A stretch of 5,693 nucleotides of DNA from Oscillospiraceae bacterium (GTDB lineage Bacteria; Bacillota; Clostridia; UBA1381): assembly GCA_020860985.1 (NCBI GenBank), contig JAJBTG010000146.1:1089-6781 (forward strand), given 5' to 3'. The notes below the pieces were generated by a model that saw nothing but the letters and a program-made list of their open reading frames with translations, had not been told where the DNA came from and ran no database searches. The position numbers and the translations under genes were made by a program. This document shows positions 1 to 5,677 of this stretch, in pieces; the first letter of the stretch is position 1; every line of letters starts with the position of its first letter.

Positions 1-35
1 TAGTGTGTTTCAAGACGGCGCATGATTAAAGAGAG

Positions 36-42
36 AAAGGAA
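36..42 (+). promoter_or_regulatory. Ribosome binding site of the secreted 254-aa protein gene
   Basis: The purine-rich stretch AAAGGAA lies about 7 bases before the ATG at 50 and is a good match to a Shine-Dalgarno sequence. It supports the start at 50, which also puts a classic signal peptide at the N-terminus. No promoter can be identified in the 49 bases available upstream, so it probably lies outside the window. Confidence 0.7.
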
Positions 43-49
43 GATCAAA

Positions 50-814
50 ATGAAAAAGAAACTAATTTCAGTTATCGCAGCTGCTGCGATGTGTATTCAG
101 GCTGCTGCGATGCCGATTCTTGCGAATGCAGAGGAGTCGGCTACCTACATAACCAATTCGGATTTTTCGGACTGCGCGGTTGGCGGAGCCGAAATGGGTT
201 ATTACGGTCTTAACATCATAGAGGACGGAAGTCCGTGGCTTTCAAAGGGTTCATCCGACCGCCATGGCGAAACTTTCCTTCATGACGACGAGAGGGATGT
301 AAATTACTGTGAGATGTATTCGATTTGCGAGAAGCAGGGCGCTTACGGTGCGGGTTCGTTCTATATGTATCAGAGAGATACAACATCGAACTACACAACG
401 GAATACGGCTTGTGTGAATTTGACGTTCGTATGCATGACGGTTCATTCCAGCTTATGTTCGGAGATTTCACGGACGCAACATCAAATACAAACTATATCG
501 CCGGATCTATTGTGTTTGACACAACATCAATTACATCCGCAAACAAGGGCTCATCATCGATTACAGCAAGTATCGAGGCTGAAAAGTGGTATCACGTAAA
601 GATTACAGTAAACAATATTTTCCAGGAATACAGCGTAAAGGTTACGGATATGAACGGAAAGGTTGTAGGTACATCGGAGAACATGGGATATGTTCAGTCG
701 CAGGCGACGGGTATAAGAACATGGTGCTTTGGCTATATCAAGAACGCGGGTCCGTATCGCTATGACCTGACAAATGTTACTATTTCAAAGGCTTCCACTG
801 CATTCGAGTTCTAA
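50..814 (+). CDS. Secreted protein, probable concanavalin A/LamG-like beta-sandwich domain
   Basis: The 254-residue product starts with a Sec signal peptide: KKK at 2-4, a hydrophobic Ala-rich core at about 5-24, and a likely signal peptidase I site after Ala-Asn-Ala at 25-27. No lipobox Cys follows, so it is probably released, not lipidated. The mature part (about 227 residues) is rich in aromatic residues, Ser, Thr and Gly and has alternating beta-type patterns. The segment around 178-206 (EKWYHVKITVNN, then YSVKVTDMNGKVV) and the ending DLTNVTIS at 239-246 resemble the late strands of concanavalin A-like/LamG jelly-roll domains, which often bind or accompany enzymes acting on polysaccharides. 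I see no catalytic module, dockerin, SLH repeat, LPXTG motif or C-terminal membrane anchor. Mature Cys residues are at 42, 87, 93, 122 and 226. The fold is inferred from pattern only; carbohydrate binding is plausible but unproven. A terminator follows, so it ends its transcription unit. Confidence 0.8.
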   Translation: MKKKLISVIAAAAMCIQAAAMPILANAEESATYITNSDFSDCAVGGAEMGYYGLNIIEDGSPWLSKGSSDRHGETFLHDDERDVNYCEMYSICEKQGAYGAGSFYMYQRDTTSNYTTEYGLCEFDVRMHDGSFQLMFGDFTDATSNTNYIAGSIVFDTTSITSANKGSSSITASIEAEKWYHVKITVNNIFQEYSVKVTDMNGKVVGTSENMGYVQSQATGIRTWCFGYIKNAGPYRYDLTNVTISKASTAFEF

Positions 815-833
815 TTTAACGATTGATGCTTTT

Positions 834-874
834 AAGCTCCGGCGAAAATTTTTCCGGCGGAGCTTTGTTTTTTT
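834..874 (+). terminator. Intrinsic terminator after the secreted protein gene
   Basis: AAGCTCCG at 834-841 pairs perfectly with CGGAGCTT at 858-865, and seven T bases follow at 868-874, about 20 bases after the stop codon. The loop region contains further AT-rich partial complementarity. A second, AT-only inverted repeat overlaps the T run (TTTGTTTTT at 864-872 with AAAAACAAA at 876-884). The arrangement is typical of a factor-independent terminator reading rightward. Confidence 0.85.
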
Positions 875-988
875 GAAAAACAAAAAATTAACCGCGCGTG
901 ACCTTAATATTATCAAGGCGGTACGGCGTTTTCGCGGAGCTTCGCCATATTTTTCCGTAAAAAAACAAAATAAGGAAAAATATTATAC
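875..988. other. Intergenic spacer without a recognisable gene
   Basis: Between the terminator and the next promoter the sequence is AT-rich with a GC-rich island at about 918-946. TACGG at 922-926 can pair with CCGTA at 955-959, and GGCG at 925-928 with CGCC at 943-946; these are alternatives and both are short. No open frame with a ribosome binding site is contained in the spacer. The function of the GC island is unknown; it may be only remnant or structured intergenic DNA. Confidence 0.4.
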
Positions 989-1017
989 TTGAAATTATGA
1001 AAAAAATAATGTATAAT
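989..1017 (+). promoter_or_regulatory. Sigma-A-type promoter of the AraC-family regulator gene
   Basis: TTGAAA at 989-994 (5 of 6 matches to the -35 consensus) is separated by exactly 17 bases from a perfect TATAAT at 1012-1017. Transcription would start at about 1024, giving a short leader of under 30 bases that contains only the ribosome binding site. This would be a strong housekeeping promoter. I see no clear dyad over it that would mark an operator. Confidence 0.85.
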
Positions 1018-1039
1018 AGAAAATAGATAACAGTGGAAG

Positions 1040-1045
1040 AGGAGG
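1040..1045 (+). promoter_or_regulatory. Ribosome binding site of the AraC-family regulator gene
   Basis: A perfect AGGAGG at 1040-1045 ends six bases before the ATG at 1052. It fixes the start there and shows that the gene does not extend further upstream, which matters because the product lacks the receiver domain of its closest-looking relatives. No in-frame receiver-coding sequence precedes it. Confidence 0.9.
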
Positions 1046-1051
1046 CTGACT

Positions 1052-2269
1052 ATGTATAAGGTAGATAATACCATACATGGCTGTACAGACGCGGCAAACA
1101 AATTTGAACAGATGGTCATCCATGAAGCGGAACGTGTAAAACCGATAATAAGGGAGCAATTTTTAAGAGAATACATATTAGGTCAGGGTGATACCGATGA
1201 GATTTTTAACATATATTGCAGGACGTTTAATGTAGACAGTCTGACAGAAACACGAATGATTATTCTTAAACCGTTTGAGGAACAAAAGGATTTGTTTTTT
1301 CTTAAAAATATAGCGGAACAGGTTATAGGAAACGACAGCTTACTTTTGTGTACGGTGTTCAGAGATCATATTTTGCTGATTACGGATATTCTCGGTAGCA
1401 GAAAATTGGTTGAGCTTTTGGAAAAGATACGGAAAATGGTCTGCAAATGCTATGATTATGAGGTCATGGCGATATACAGCGATGTTTTGCGTATATCGGA
1501 TGCTCCTTCGGGCTATGAACGCCTGAACGAGTGTCTGGGATATTTATTCTATGCCGACGGCTCTAAGGTTTTGTATGAGAACGAAATTAAAAGCAATAAA
1601 TCCGCGCCGGGAATAAAGCCGCAGTACGGCAGTATTGAACGCACCGTGAAAAACGGCGACACGGAAAAAATGAAGGTGCTGCTTGACGCGTTTTTCAGCG
1701 GTCTTGAAGCGTCAACTCCGTCGCCGGCGGTCGCGAAAACGTATTGCATGGAGCTTTATGTATGTATCATACGCTGCTGTGCGGTCGAGAAAATCGATAA
1801 ATATATGAGGGGAATAGTTACAATACAGGATTCCAAAACCCTGGCGGCGATTAAATCCTTTATCAATGAAAAGGCGGAGGAAATCGCAACGGCAAATGCG
1901 CCGCGCAATTCCAAAATTTATAGCTCGCTTATAAAGGACACCATACGCGTAATAGATGAAAATATCGAGAATGAAAACCTGTCGCTCAGATGGATTGCAG
2001 GAAATATTTTGTATACGAACGTAGATTATTTGGGCAAGCTTTTCAAAAAGGAAACAGGTAAGAATTTTTCGCATTACGTTATGGAAAAGCGAATGGAAAT
2101 GGCAAAGCGGCTTATTGTCGAAGGTAAAAAGGACAGGATATACGAGGTTGCGGAAAAGGTCGGATACGGTTCAAATTCGCAATATTTCAGTCAGGTATTC
2201 AAAAAATATACCGGAGTGTCTCCGCTTGAGTATAAGGAGTTTGCGAGAATTACGCACACCGGCACTTAA
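1052..2269 (+). CDS. AraC/XylS-family transcription regulator, YesN-like but without receiver domain
   Basis: This 405-residue cytoplasmic protein ends in a two-helix-turn-helix AraC DNA-binding domain (about 295-398). The first helix-turn-helix is at about 310-336 (LSLRWIAGNILYTNVDYLGKLF). The second, at about 363-395, carries the family signature VGYGSNSQYFSQVFKKYTG, then VSPLEYK. Residues 30-180 resemble the degenerate GGDEF-like middle region of YesN-type response regulators: an opening FLREYILGQ at 37-45, alternating beta/alpha segments, and a closing YERLNECLGYLFYADGSKVLYENEI at 155-179. Residues 190-290 match the helical linker that follows in that group. The phospho-accepting receiver domain normally at the YesN N-terminus is absent, and the strong promoter and ribosome binding site directly before this ATG argue against a truncated call. 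Its signal is therefore unknown. Targets may include the flanking surface-protein genes, by position only. No two-component histidine kinase gene is in the window. Confidence 0.9.
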   Translation: MYKVDNTIHGCTDAANKFEQMVIHEAERVKPIIREQFLREYILGQGDTDEIFNIYCRTFNVDSLTETRMIILKPFEEQKDLFFLKNIAEQVIGNDSLLLCTVFRDHILLITDILGSRKLVELLEKIRKMVCKCYDYEVMAIYSDVLRISDAPSGYERLNECLGYLFYADGSKVLYENEIKSNKSAPGIKPQYGSIERTVKNGDTEKMKVLLDAFFSGLEASTPSPAVAKTYCMELYVCIIRCCAVEKIDKYMRGIVTIQDSKTLAAIKSFINEKAEEIATANAPRNSKIYSSLIKDTIRVIDENIENENLSLRWIAGNILYTNVDYLGKLFKKETGKNFSHYVMEKRMEMAKRLIVEGKKDRIYEVAEKVGYGSNSQYFSQVFKKYTGVSPLEYKEFARITHTGT

Positions 2270-2273
2270 CACT

Positions 2274-2291
2274 GTTTTTTAAACAAAAAAC
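2274..2291 (+). terminator. Weak AT-only inverted repeat after the regulator gene, possible terminator
   Basis: GTTTTTT at 2274-2280 pairs with AAAAAAC at 2285-2291 around a four-base loop, starting five bases after the stop codon. The stem has only one G-C pair and no T tract follows directly (ATTTTTA comes at 2296-2302). It may terminate poorly or not at all, so read-through from the regulator into the SLH gene cannot be excluded. Confidence 0.3.
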
Positions 2292-2306
2292 GCTGATTTT
2301 TAACTG

Positions 2307-2333
2307 TTTAGAGTGCGCATATTATTATATAAT
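2307..2333 (+). promoter_or_regulatory. Probable promoter of the SLH surface-protein gene
   Basis: A perfect TATAAT lies at 2328-2333 in an AT-rich stretch. The best -35 candidate is TTTAGA at 2307-2312 with a short 15-base spacer; at 17 bases the match is poor (TGTTTA). Initiation would be near 2340, giving a leader of about 165 bases before the ATG at 2505. The weak -35 suggests an activator could be needed, or that the real promoter is elsewhere in the spacer (TATTAT at 2396-2401 is another -10-like site without a -35). Confidence 0.45.
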
Positions 2334-2340
2334 CAATAGG

Positions 2341-2353
2341 CTAACCTGGTTAG
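2341..2353. promoter_or_regulatory. 13-bp perfect dyad, candidate operator
   Basis: CTAACC and GGTTAG flank a single T, giving a perfect inverted repeat that begins eight bases after the TATAAT box, roughly at the expected transcription start. A dyad at this position is typical of a repressor site. It is too short a hairpin with no loop to be an RNA structure. The binding protein is unknown; AraC-family proteins usually bind direct repeats, so the neighbouring regulator is not the obvious partner. Confidence 0.4.
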
Positions 2354-2373
2354 TACAATCTTAATGTTAATAA

Positions 2374-2394
2374 AATTCGGATAGATTCCGAATT
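2374..2394 (+). other. Leader stem-loop 1 upstream of the SLH gene
   Basis: AATTCGGA at 2374-2381 pairs perfectly with TCCGAATT at 2387-2394 around the five-base loop TAGAT. No T tract follows, so it is not a terminator. It lies inside the predicted leader and could stabilise the mRNA or bind a protein as a DNA dyad. Its TCGGAT and TTCCGA arm sequences recur in stem-loop 3. Confidence 0.5.
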
Positions 2395-2424
2395 CTATTA
2401 TATAAAAGCTTACGCGACTGTGCT

Positions 2425-2450
2425 TAAAAAGCAAGGGAGAGGGCTTTTTA
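2425..2450 (+). other. Leader stem-loop 2 with a purine-rich, ribosome-binding-like loop
   Basis: TAAAAAGC at 2425-2432 pairs with GCTTTTTA at 2443-2450. The ten-base loop AAGGGAGAGG looks like a Shine-Dalgarno sequence, and the first base of an ATG (2450) closes the stem. With only two G-C pairs it is a weak terminator at best, although the T run in its right arm resembles one. It could instead modulate initiation of the small leader ORF that starts at 2450. Confidence 0.4.
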
Positions 2451-2482
2451 TGTCGGATTGCAGCTGCTTTCCGATAAATTAA
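2450..2482 (+). CDS. Possible 10-codon leader ORF (MSDCSCFPIN)
   Basis: An ATG at 2450 is preceded at about 8 bases by GGGAGAGG and opens a frame of ten codons ending in TAA at 2480-2482, 22 bases before the SLH gene start. The peptide contains a Cys-Ser-Cys motif at residues 4-6. Its codons run across stem-loop 3, so translating ribosomes would melt that structure next to the ribosome binding site of the SLH gene. It could be a cis-acting leader peptide or chance; frames this short arise easily. There is no homology evidence. Confidence 0.25.
   Translation: MSDCSCFPIN
2453..2474 (+). other. Leader stem-loop 3 upstream of the SLH gene
   Basis: TCGGA at 2453-2457 pairs with TCCGA at 2470-2474; inside, after a pair of T-T mismatches, sits the eight-base palindrome GCAGCTGC at 2460-2467. 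The stem can be extended outward by a G-T and a T-A pair. It ends 18 bases before the GGAGG of the SLH gene and leaves that site free, consistent with a structured leader that protects the message and does not hide the ribosome site. Confidence 0.4.
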
Positions 2483-2492
2483 AAATATTTAT

Positions 2493-2497
2493 GGAGG
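2493..2497 (+). promoter_or_regulatory. Ribosome binding site of the SLH protein gene
   Basis: GGAGG at 2493-2497 ends seven bases before the ATG at 2505. A second in-frame ATG at 2517 would lie 19 bases away, too far, so 2505 is preferred. Confidence 0.9.
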
Positions 2498-2504
2498 TAT
2501 TCAC

Positions 2505-5500
2505 ATGAGTGGAAAAATGAAGAAGCTGATTTGTGCGCTTTTGACAAGCACTATGATAGTAACGTCACTCGTCTGGGTGGGTGCTGCGGCTGACGACAGC
2601 ACTACCGACACAGAGAGCGCAGAAGTAACAAGCACCGCCGCTCCTGAGGAGGAAACAGAAGCGACAGAGGCTCCTGCGGAAGCGGAGGCAACAGAGGCTC
2701 CGGCAGAAACAGAGGAAACGGAAGCAACGGAGGCTCCGACAACAACGACAACTGTTGAATCAACCGAGTATGACAGCGACAGCTATTACCAGAAGGCTCT
2801 TGCTTTGTGCCAGGGTTTGGGTATCATAACGGGTTATGACGACGGAACCATCAGACCGGAATCAACAGTAACAAGAGCTGAAATGGCAGCTATAGTTTTG
2901 AGAATGCTTAACAGCACCTCATCATCTACATATCAGAATGTTTTCACTGACGTAGCGGATTCGCACTGGGCAGCGGGAACAATTCAGACAGCATCATCGC
3001 TTGGTATCGTAAACGGTATGGGCGACGGTACATTCCAGCCCGACGGTGACGTACTTTACGAGCAGGTTGCAAAGATGCTTGTATGCGCTATGAACTACGG
3101 GGATTCGGCTGAATACTACGGCGGTTACCCGAACGGTTACTTAAAGCAGGCGGCAAGCCTTGATATTACAAAGAATGCTACCGGAACAACGGGCGTAGCG
3201 GCAGAGCGCGGTCTTGTAATTAAGATGGTTTACAATGCTTTGCTTGCAGACTACAACGAGCCTGACGGAACAGATAACGGTTATCCGAAATATAAGGCTG
3301 AAAGAACTCTTGCTGAATACGCGTTTGACGTGCAGGAGGAAAAGGGTGTTCTTTTAGGTACGGAAACAACCTCTCTTACAAATAAGAATCTTACAAGCGG
3401 ACAGGTTCTTATTGTATCGGACGATGATGAAGAGGTAGTTTACGATACAGAGCTTGTGGATCTCGATTCTCTTCTTGCTTCAAACATCACTTTCTATTAT
3501 CAGAACGTAGATAACGGCGATACAAGAGTTTTGCTTGCGGTTGCCGAGAATACTACAAAAACAGAAACAGTAACTCTTGATAACGACGATGTAGCCGATA
3601 TTGAAATATTTGAAGGCTTTGACGGCACAGCAGGTCAGATTAAGGTTTACAACAAAACAAAGTATAAGCTTTCAAAGGATATACAGGTTGTTTATAACGG
3701 CACGATTATAGACGAGGAGGATTATAACTCGGCTGTATCGTCCAACTCAGGTGATCCGAGATTCTATTATGAGGATGAGGACGGCGAAACTCAGGCTTAT
3801 GAATATATCGAATTCCTACAGCCGAAGGTAGGAACAATCAAGCTTGTTGAAAACAACAGCGATGTGGACGGATATGACTATATCTTTATCGATTCATATG
3901 AAACAATGCTTGTTACATCTGCAACAACAAAGAAGGTTATCGGTAATATAAACAATACCGCTACAACCATCAATGTTGACGAGGATGAAAACGACCTTAC
4001 AATTTCGACAACAATCAGCGGCACAACGGCTGCTCCGAGAAATCTAAAGAAGAACAATGTAGTATCTATAAAGAGAAGCATTGACAATGAGAATCTTCAG
4101 TTTGTTGTAACGGGCGAAACTGTTACGGGAACTGTTAAGAGCATTTCAACGGATGACGATAAGACATACGCTACTATAGGCGGAGTACAATATGAGGTAG
4201 ACGCTAACGCTATAGATGACTGCAAGATGGGCAGCGAGGCTGTATTCTATCTTGATATGTTCGACAGAATCGGCTATATCGAGTCAACAACTTCGGACGG
4301 TATGCTTCAGTCAGGCGAGAGCTACGGTTGGATTTTGAGCATCTATGATTCGGATGACGGCGAAGATATAATAGTTAAGCTTTACACAATGGACGGCGAG
4401 TCGGTTGAAGCTAAGCTTAAATCAACAGTAAGCTACTGGGGTCCGTCAGACAGTGAAGCATCAACCGCTAAAGCGGAGGATATTAAGTCGGAGCTTACAA
4501 CCACTTCGGGAAGCACCACTACTATTAAAAACAACGCATTCCTTTTGATGAATTCTACGCCTATCAGACTTGTTAAGTATAAGCTAAACTCAAGCAGTGA
4601 GCTTTCAAAGCTTTATTGCGCGGTAGATTCTACCGATGTAGATGATGAGGATGCTCTTAGAATCAATCCTACAAACTTAAGCAATGTTGCTTCATTAAGC
4701 GGCGCGGTAAGCGGTTATAATATTGTTGACGGTATTATAGAATTTAATGTTCCTTCTGACACTGACGATATGAAAACAGCTTCCAATTATTCGATAGGTG
4801 AGGTAGTTGCTTCTAACTATGTAGTAAGAGAGAACGGTTCATCACGTGATTTCGTTGTAGGTGAATTTAAGAATTCAATAAATGCCAATATCGTAATCAA
4901 CTTCAATGCGAGTGGTTCGGCTAAGGCGGTATTCTCGGATATGGATAGTTCAGGCAACGGTCCTTCGGTAATGGTAGTCAACGCTATTTATGAGGGCTAT
5001 GACGAGGATGAGGACATGACTATCTATACAATCTCGGGTTATATCGGAGGTTCGCAGGTATCTGTTACAACCAATAAGAATACAAACTTCGGTGATGCAA
5101 AGACTTCAAGTATTTGGGGCGGCACATCTAATAGATATTTCCAGGCTGATGAGCGTTGGAATGCTCCGGATGCTCAGACGAGCGGAGCTAAGCTGACGGA
5201 TGGCGAATACGGTTTGAAGAAGGGCGATATTCTTCTGTACACAACGGACGGCAAGCTTCTTCTGAGATACGCAAGCGCAGCAAATGCTGAATTTGATGAG
5301 GAAACAGGCGAGTTCATTGAATCATCAATTCCGATTATCGGTGTAAACAACGCTACCAACTCAACATCTCGTGTTCACTATATGTTCGATATGGTAACCG
5401 ATCATGATTTGGATGATGTTGCATGGGTAAAACTTGCAGGTATTACAGATACTATTACGTTTGACGCATCAATGGCTATAGATGTTGTAACAATCAGCAG

Positions 5501-5630
5501 CAGCGGCAAGATTAACATAGAGAAGGAAGTATCTTCAATTTCCGAAATTGAGGACGGAGATTACCTCTTTGTAAACCACTCTGATAAGGGTTCAACAATC
5601 AAGGCAATGATTATTTACAGATTTGAATAA
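2505..5630 (+). CDS. Large secreted S-layer homology (SLH) domain surface protein
   Basis: The 1041-residue product is exported and held on the cell wall. It has a signal peptide (Lys at 4, 6 and 7, hydrophobic core 8-26, likely cleavage after Ala-Ala-Ala at 27-29), then a Thr/Glu/Ala/Pro-rich linker at about 30-88. Three SLH repeats follow: about 92-136 (GIITGYDDGTIRPES and the hallmark TRAE at 123-126), 146-197 (FTDVADSHWAAGTI, then GMGDGTFQPDG) and a degenerate copy at about 205-247. In known proteins such triplets bind secondary cell-wall polysaccharide. The remaining 790 residues are acidic, rich in Ser, Thr, Asp and Asn, and beta-patterned. Recurrent modules start near 281, 443, 542, 608 and 824 with a Gly or Val, hydrophobic residues, an acidic turn and further strands, for example GTVKSISTDDDKTYATIGG and GSEAVFYLDMFDRIGYI. 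I recognise no catalytic motif or sorting signal. It may be an S-layer subunit or a structural surface protein; the exact role is not visible. It is followed by a strong terminator. Confidence 0.93.
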   Translation: MSGKMKKLICALLTSTMIVTSLVWVGAAADDSTTDTESAEVTSTAAPEEETEATEAPAEAEATEAPAETEETEATEAPTTTTTVESTEYDSDSYYQKALALCQGLGIITGYDDGTIRPESTVTRAEMAAIVLRMLNSTSSSTYQNVFTDVADSHWAAGTIQTASSLGIVNGMGDGTFQPDGDVLYEQVAKMLVCAMNYGDSAEYYGGYPNGYLKQAASLDITKNATGTTGVAAERGLVIKMVYNALLADYNEPDGTDNGYPKYKAERTLAEYAFDVQEEKGVLLGTETTSLTNKNLTSGQVLIVSDDDEEVVYDTELVDLDSLLASNITFYYQNVDNGDTRVLLAVAENTTKTETVTLDNDDVADIEIFEGFDGTAGQIKVYNKTKYKLSKDIQVVYNGTIIDEEDYNSAVSSNSGDPRFYYEDEDGETQAYEYIEFLQPKVGTIKLVENNSDVDGYDYIFIDSYETMLVTSATTKKVIGNINNTATTINVDEDENDLTISTTISGTTAAPRNLKKNNVVSIKRSIDNENLQFVVTGETVTGTVKSISTDDDKTYATIGGVQYEVDANAIDDCKMGSEAVFYLDMFDRIGYIESTTSDGMLQSGESYGWILSIYDSDDGEDIIVKLYTMDGESVEAKLKSTVSYWGPSDSEASTAKAEDIKSELTTTSGSTTTIKNNAFLLMNSTPIRLVKYKLNSSSELSKLYCAVDSTDVDDEDALRINPTNLSNVASLSGAVSGYNIVDGIIEFNVPSDTDDMKTASNYSIGEVVASNYVVRENGSSRDFVVGEFKNSINANIVINFNASGSAKAVFSDMDSSGNGPSVMVVNAIYEGYDEDEDMTIYTISGYIGGSQVSVTTNKNTNFGDAKTSSIWGGTSNRYFQADERWNAPDAQTSGAKLTDGEYGLKKGDILLYTTDGKLLLRYASAANAEFDEETGEFIESSIPIIGVNNATNSTSRVHYMFDMVTDHDLDDVAWVKLAGITDTITFDASMAIDVVTISSSGKINIEKEVSSISEIEDGDYLFVNHSDKGSTIKAMIIYRFE
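2658..2738 (+). repeat. Short coding repeat giving EATEAP units in the linker
   Basis: Residues 52-57, 61-66 and 73-78 of the SLH protein are each EATEAP, joined by AEA and AETEET. The DNA copies differ at third positions (for example GCGACAGAGGCTCCT versus GCAACAGAGGCTCCG), so the protein repeat has been kept while the codons drifted, or arose by older slippage. It forms a flexible, negatively charged spacer between signal peptide and SLH repeats. Confidence 0.8.
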
Positions 5631-5644
5631 TCTATACGATATTT

Positions 5645-5677
5645 AAAATAACGGACGCGAAAGCGTCCGTTATTTTT
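5645..5677 (+). terminator. Strong intrinsic terminator after the SLH gene
   Basis: A 14-bp perfect stem (AAAATAACGGACGC at 5645-5658 with its complement at 5663-5676) is closed by a GAAA tetraloop, and the right arm runs into a T tract at 5673-5677. It begins 14 bases after the stop codon. The A run on the left arm means it may also stop transcription arriving from the right on the other strand. Confidence 0.95.

Noticed and set aside
309..599. 96-codon plus-strand frame within the secreted protein gene
   Set aside because: It is out of frame with a gene that has a signal peptide, ribosome site and terminator; the product is Arg/His/Thr-rich with no domain character.
774..992. 72-codon plus-strand frame running across the terminator
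   Set aside because: It starts inside the secreted protein gene, reads through the terminator hairpin and T run, and has no ribosome binding site.
913..1176. 87-codon minus-strand frame overlapping the start of the regulator gene, with a hydrophobic stretch
   Set aside because: It covers the regulator's promoter and ribosome binding site and opposite-strand coding sequence, has no convincing Shine-Dalgarno site, and its hydrophobic look follows from AT-rich antisense codons.
1712..2074. 120-codon minus-strand frame inside the regulator gene
   Set aside because: It lies wholly antisense to a well-supported AraC-family gene, and its composition shows no recognisable domain.
2350..2366. Resemblance of TTAGTAC...CTTAAT to the FapR operator of fatty-acid genes
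   Set aside because: The half-sites are only approximately similar, the spacing differs from what I recall for FapR, and the downstream gene is a surface protein unrelated to lipid synthesis.
2425..2450. Stem-loop 2 as a true terminator or riboswitch expression platform
   Set aside because: The stem has only two G-C pairs, no T tract extends beyond it, and no recognisable aptamer precedes it.
2658..2738. Repeated GAGGCTCC-containing units suggesting a tandem repeat or CRISPR-like array
   Set aside because: The repeats are in frame, encode EATEAP units in a protein linker and have no unique spacers of uniform length.
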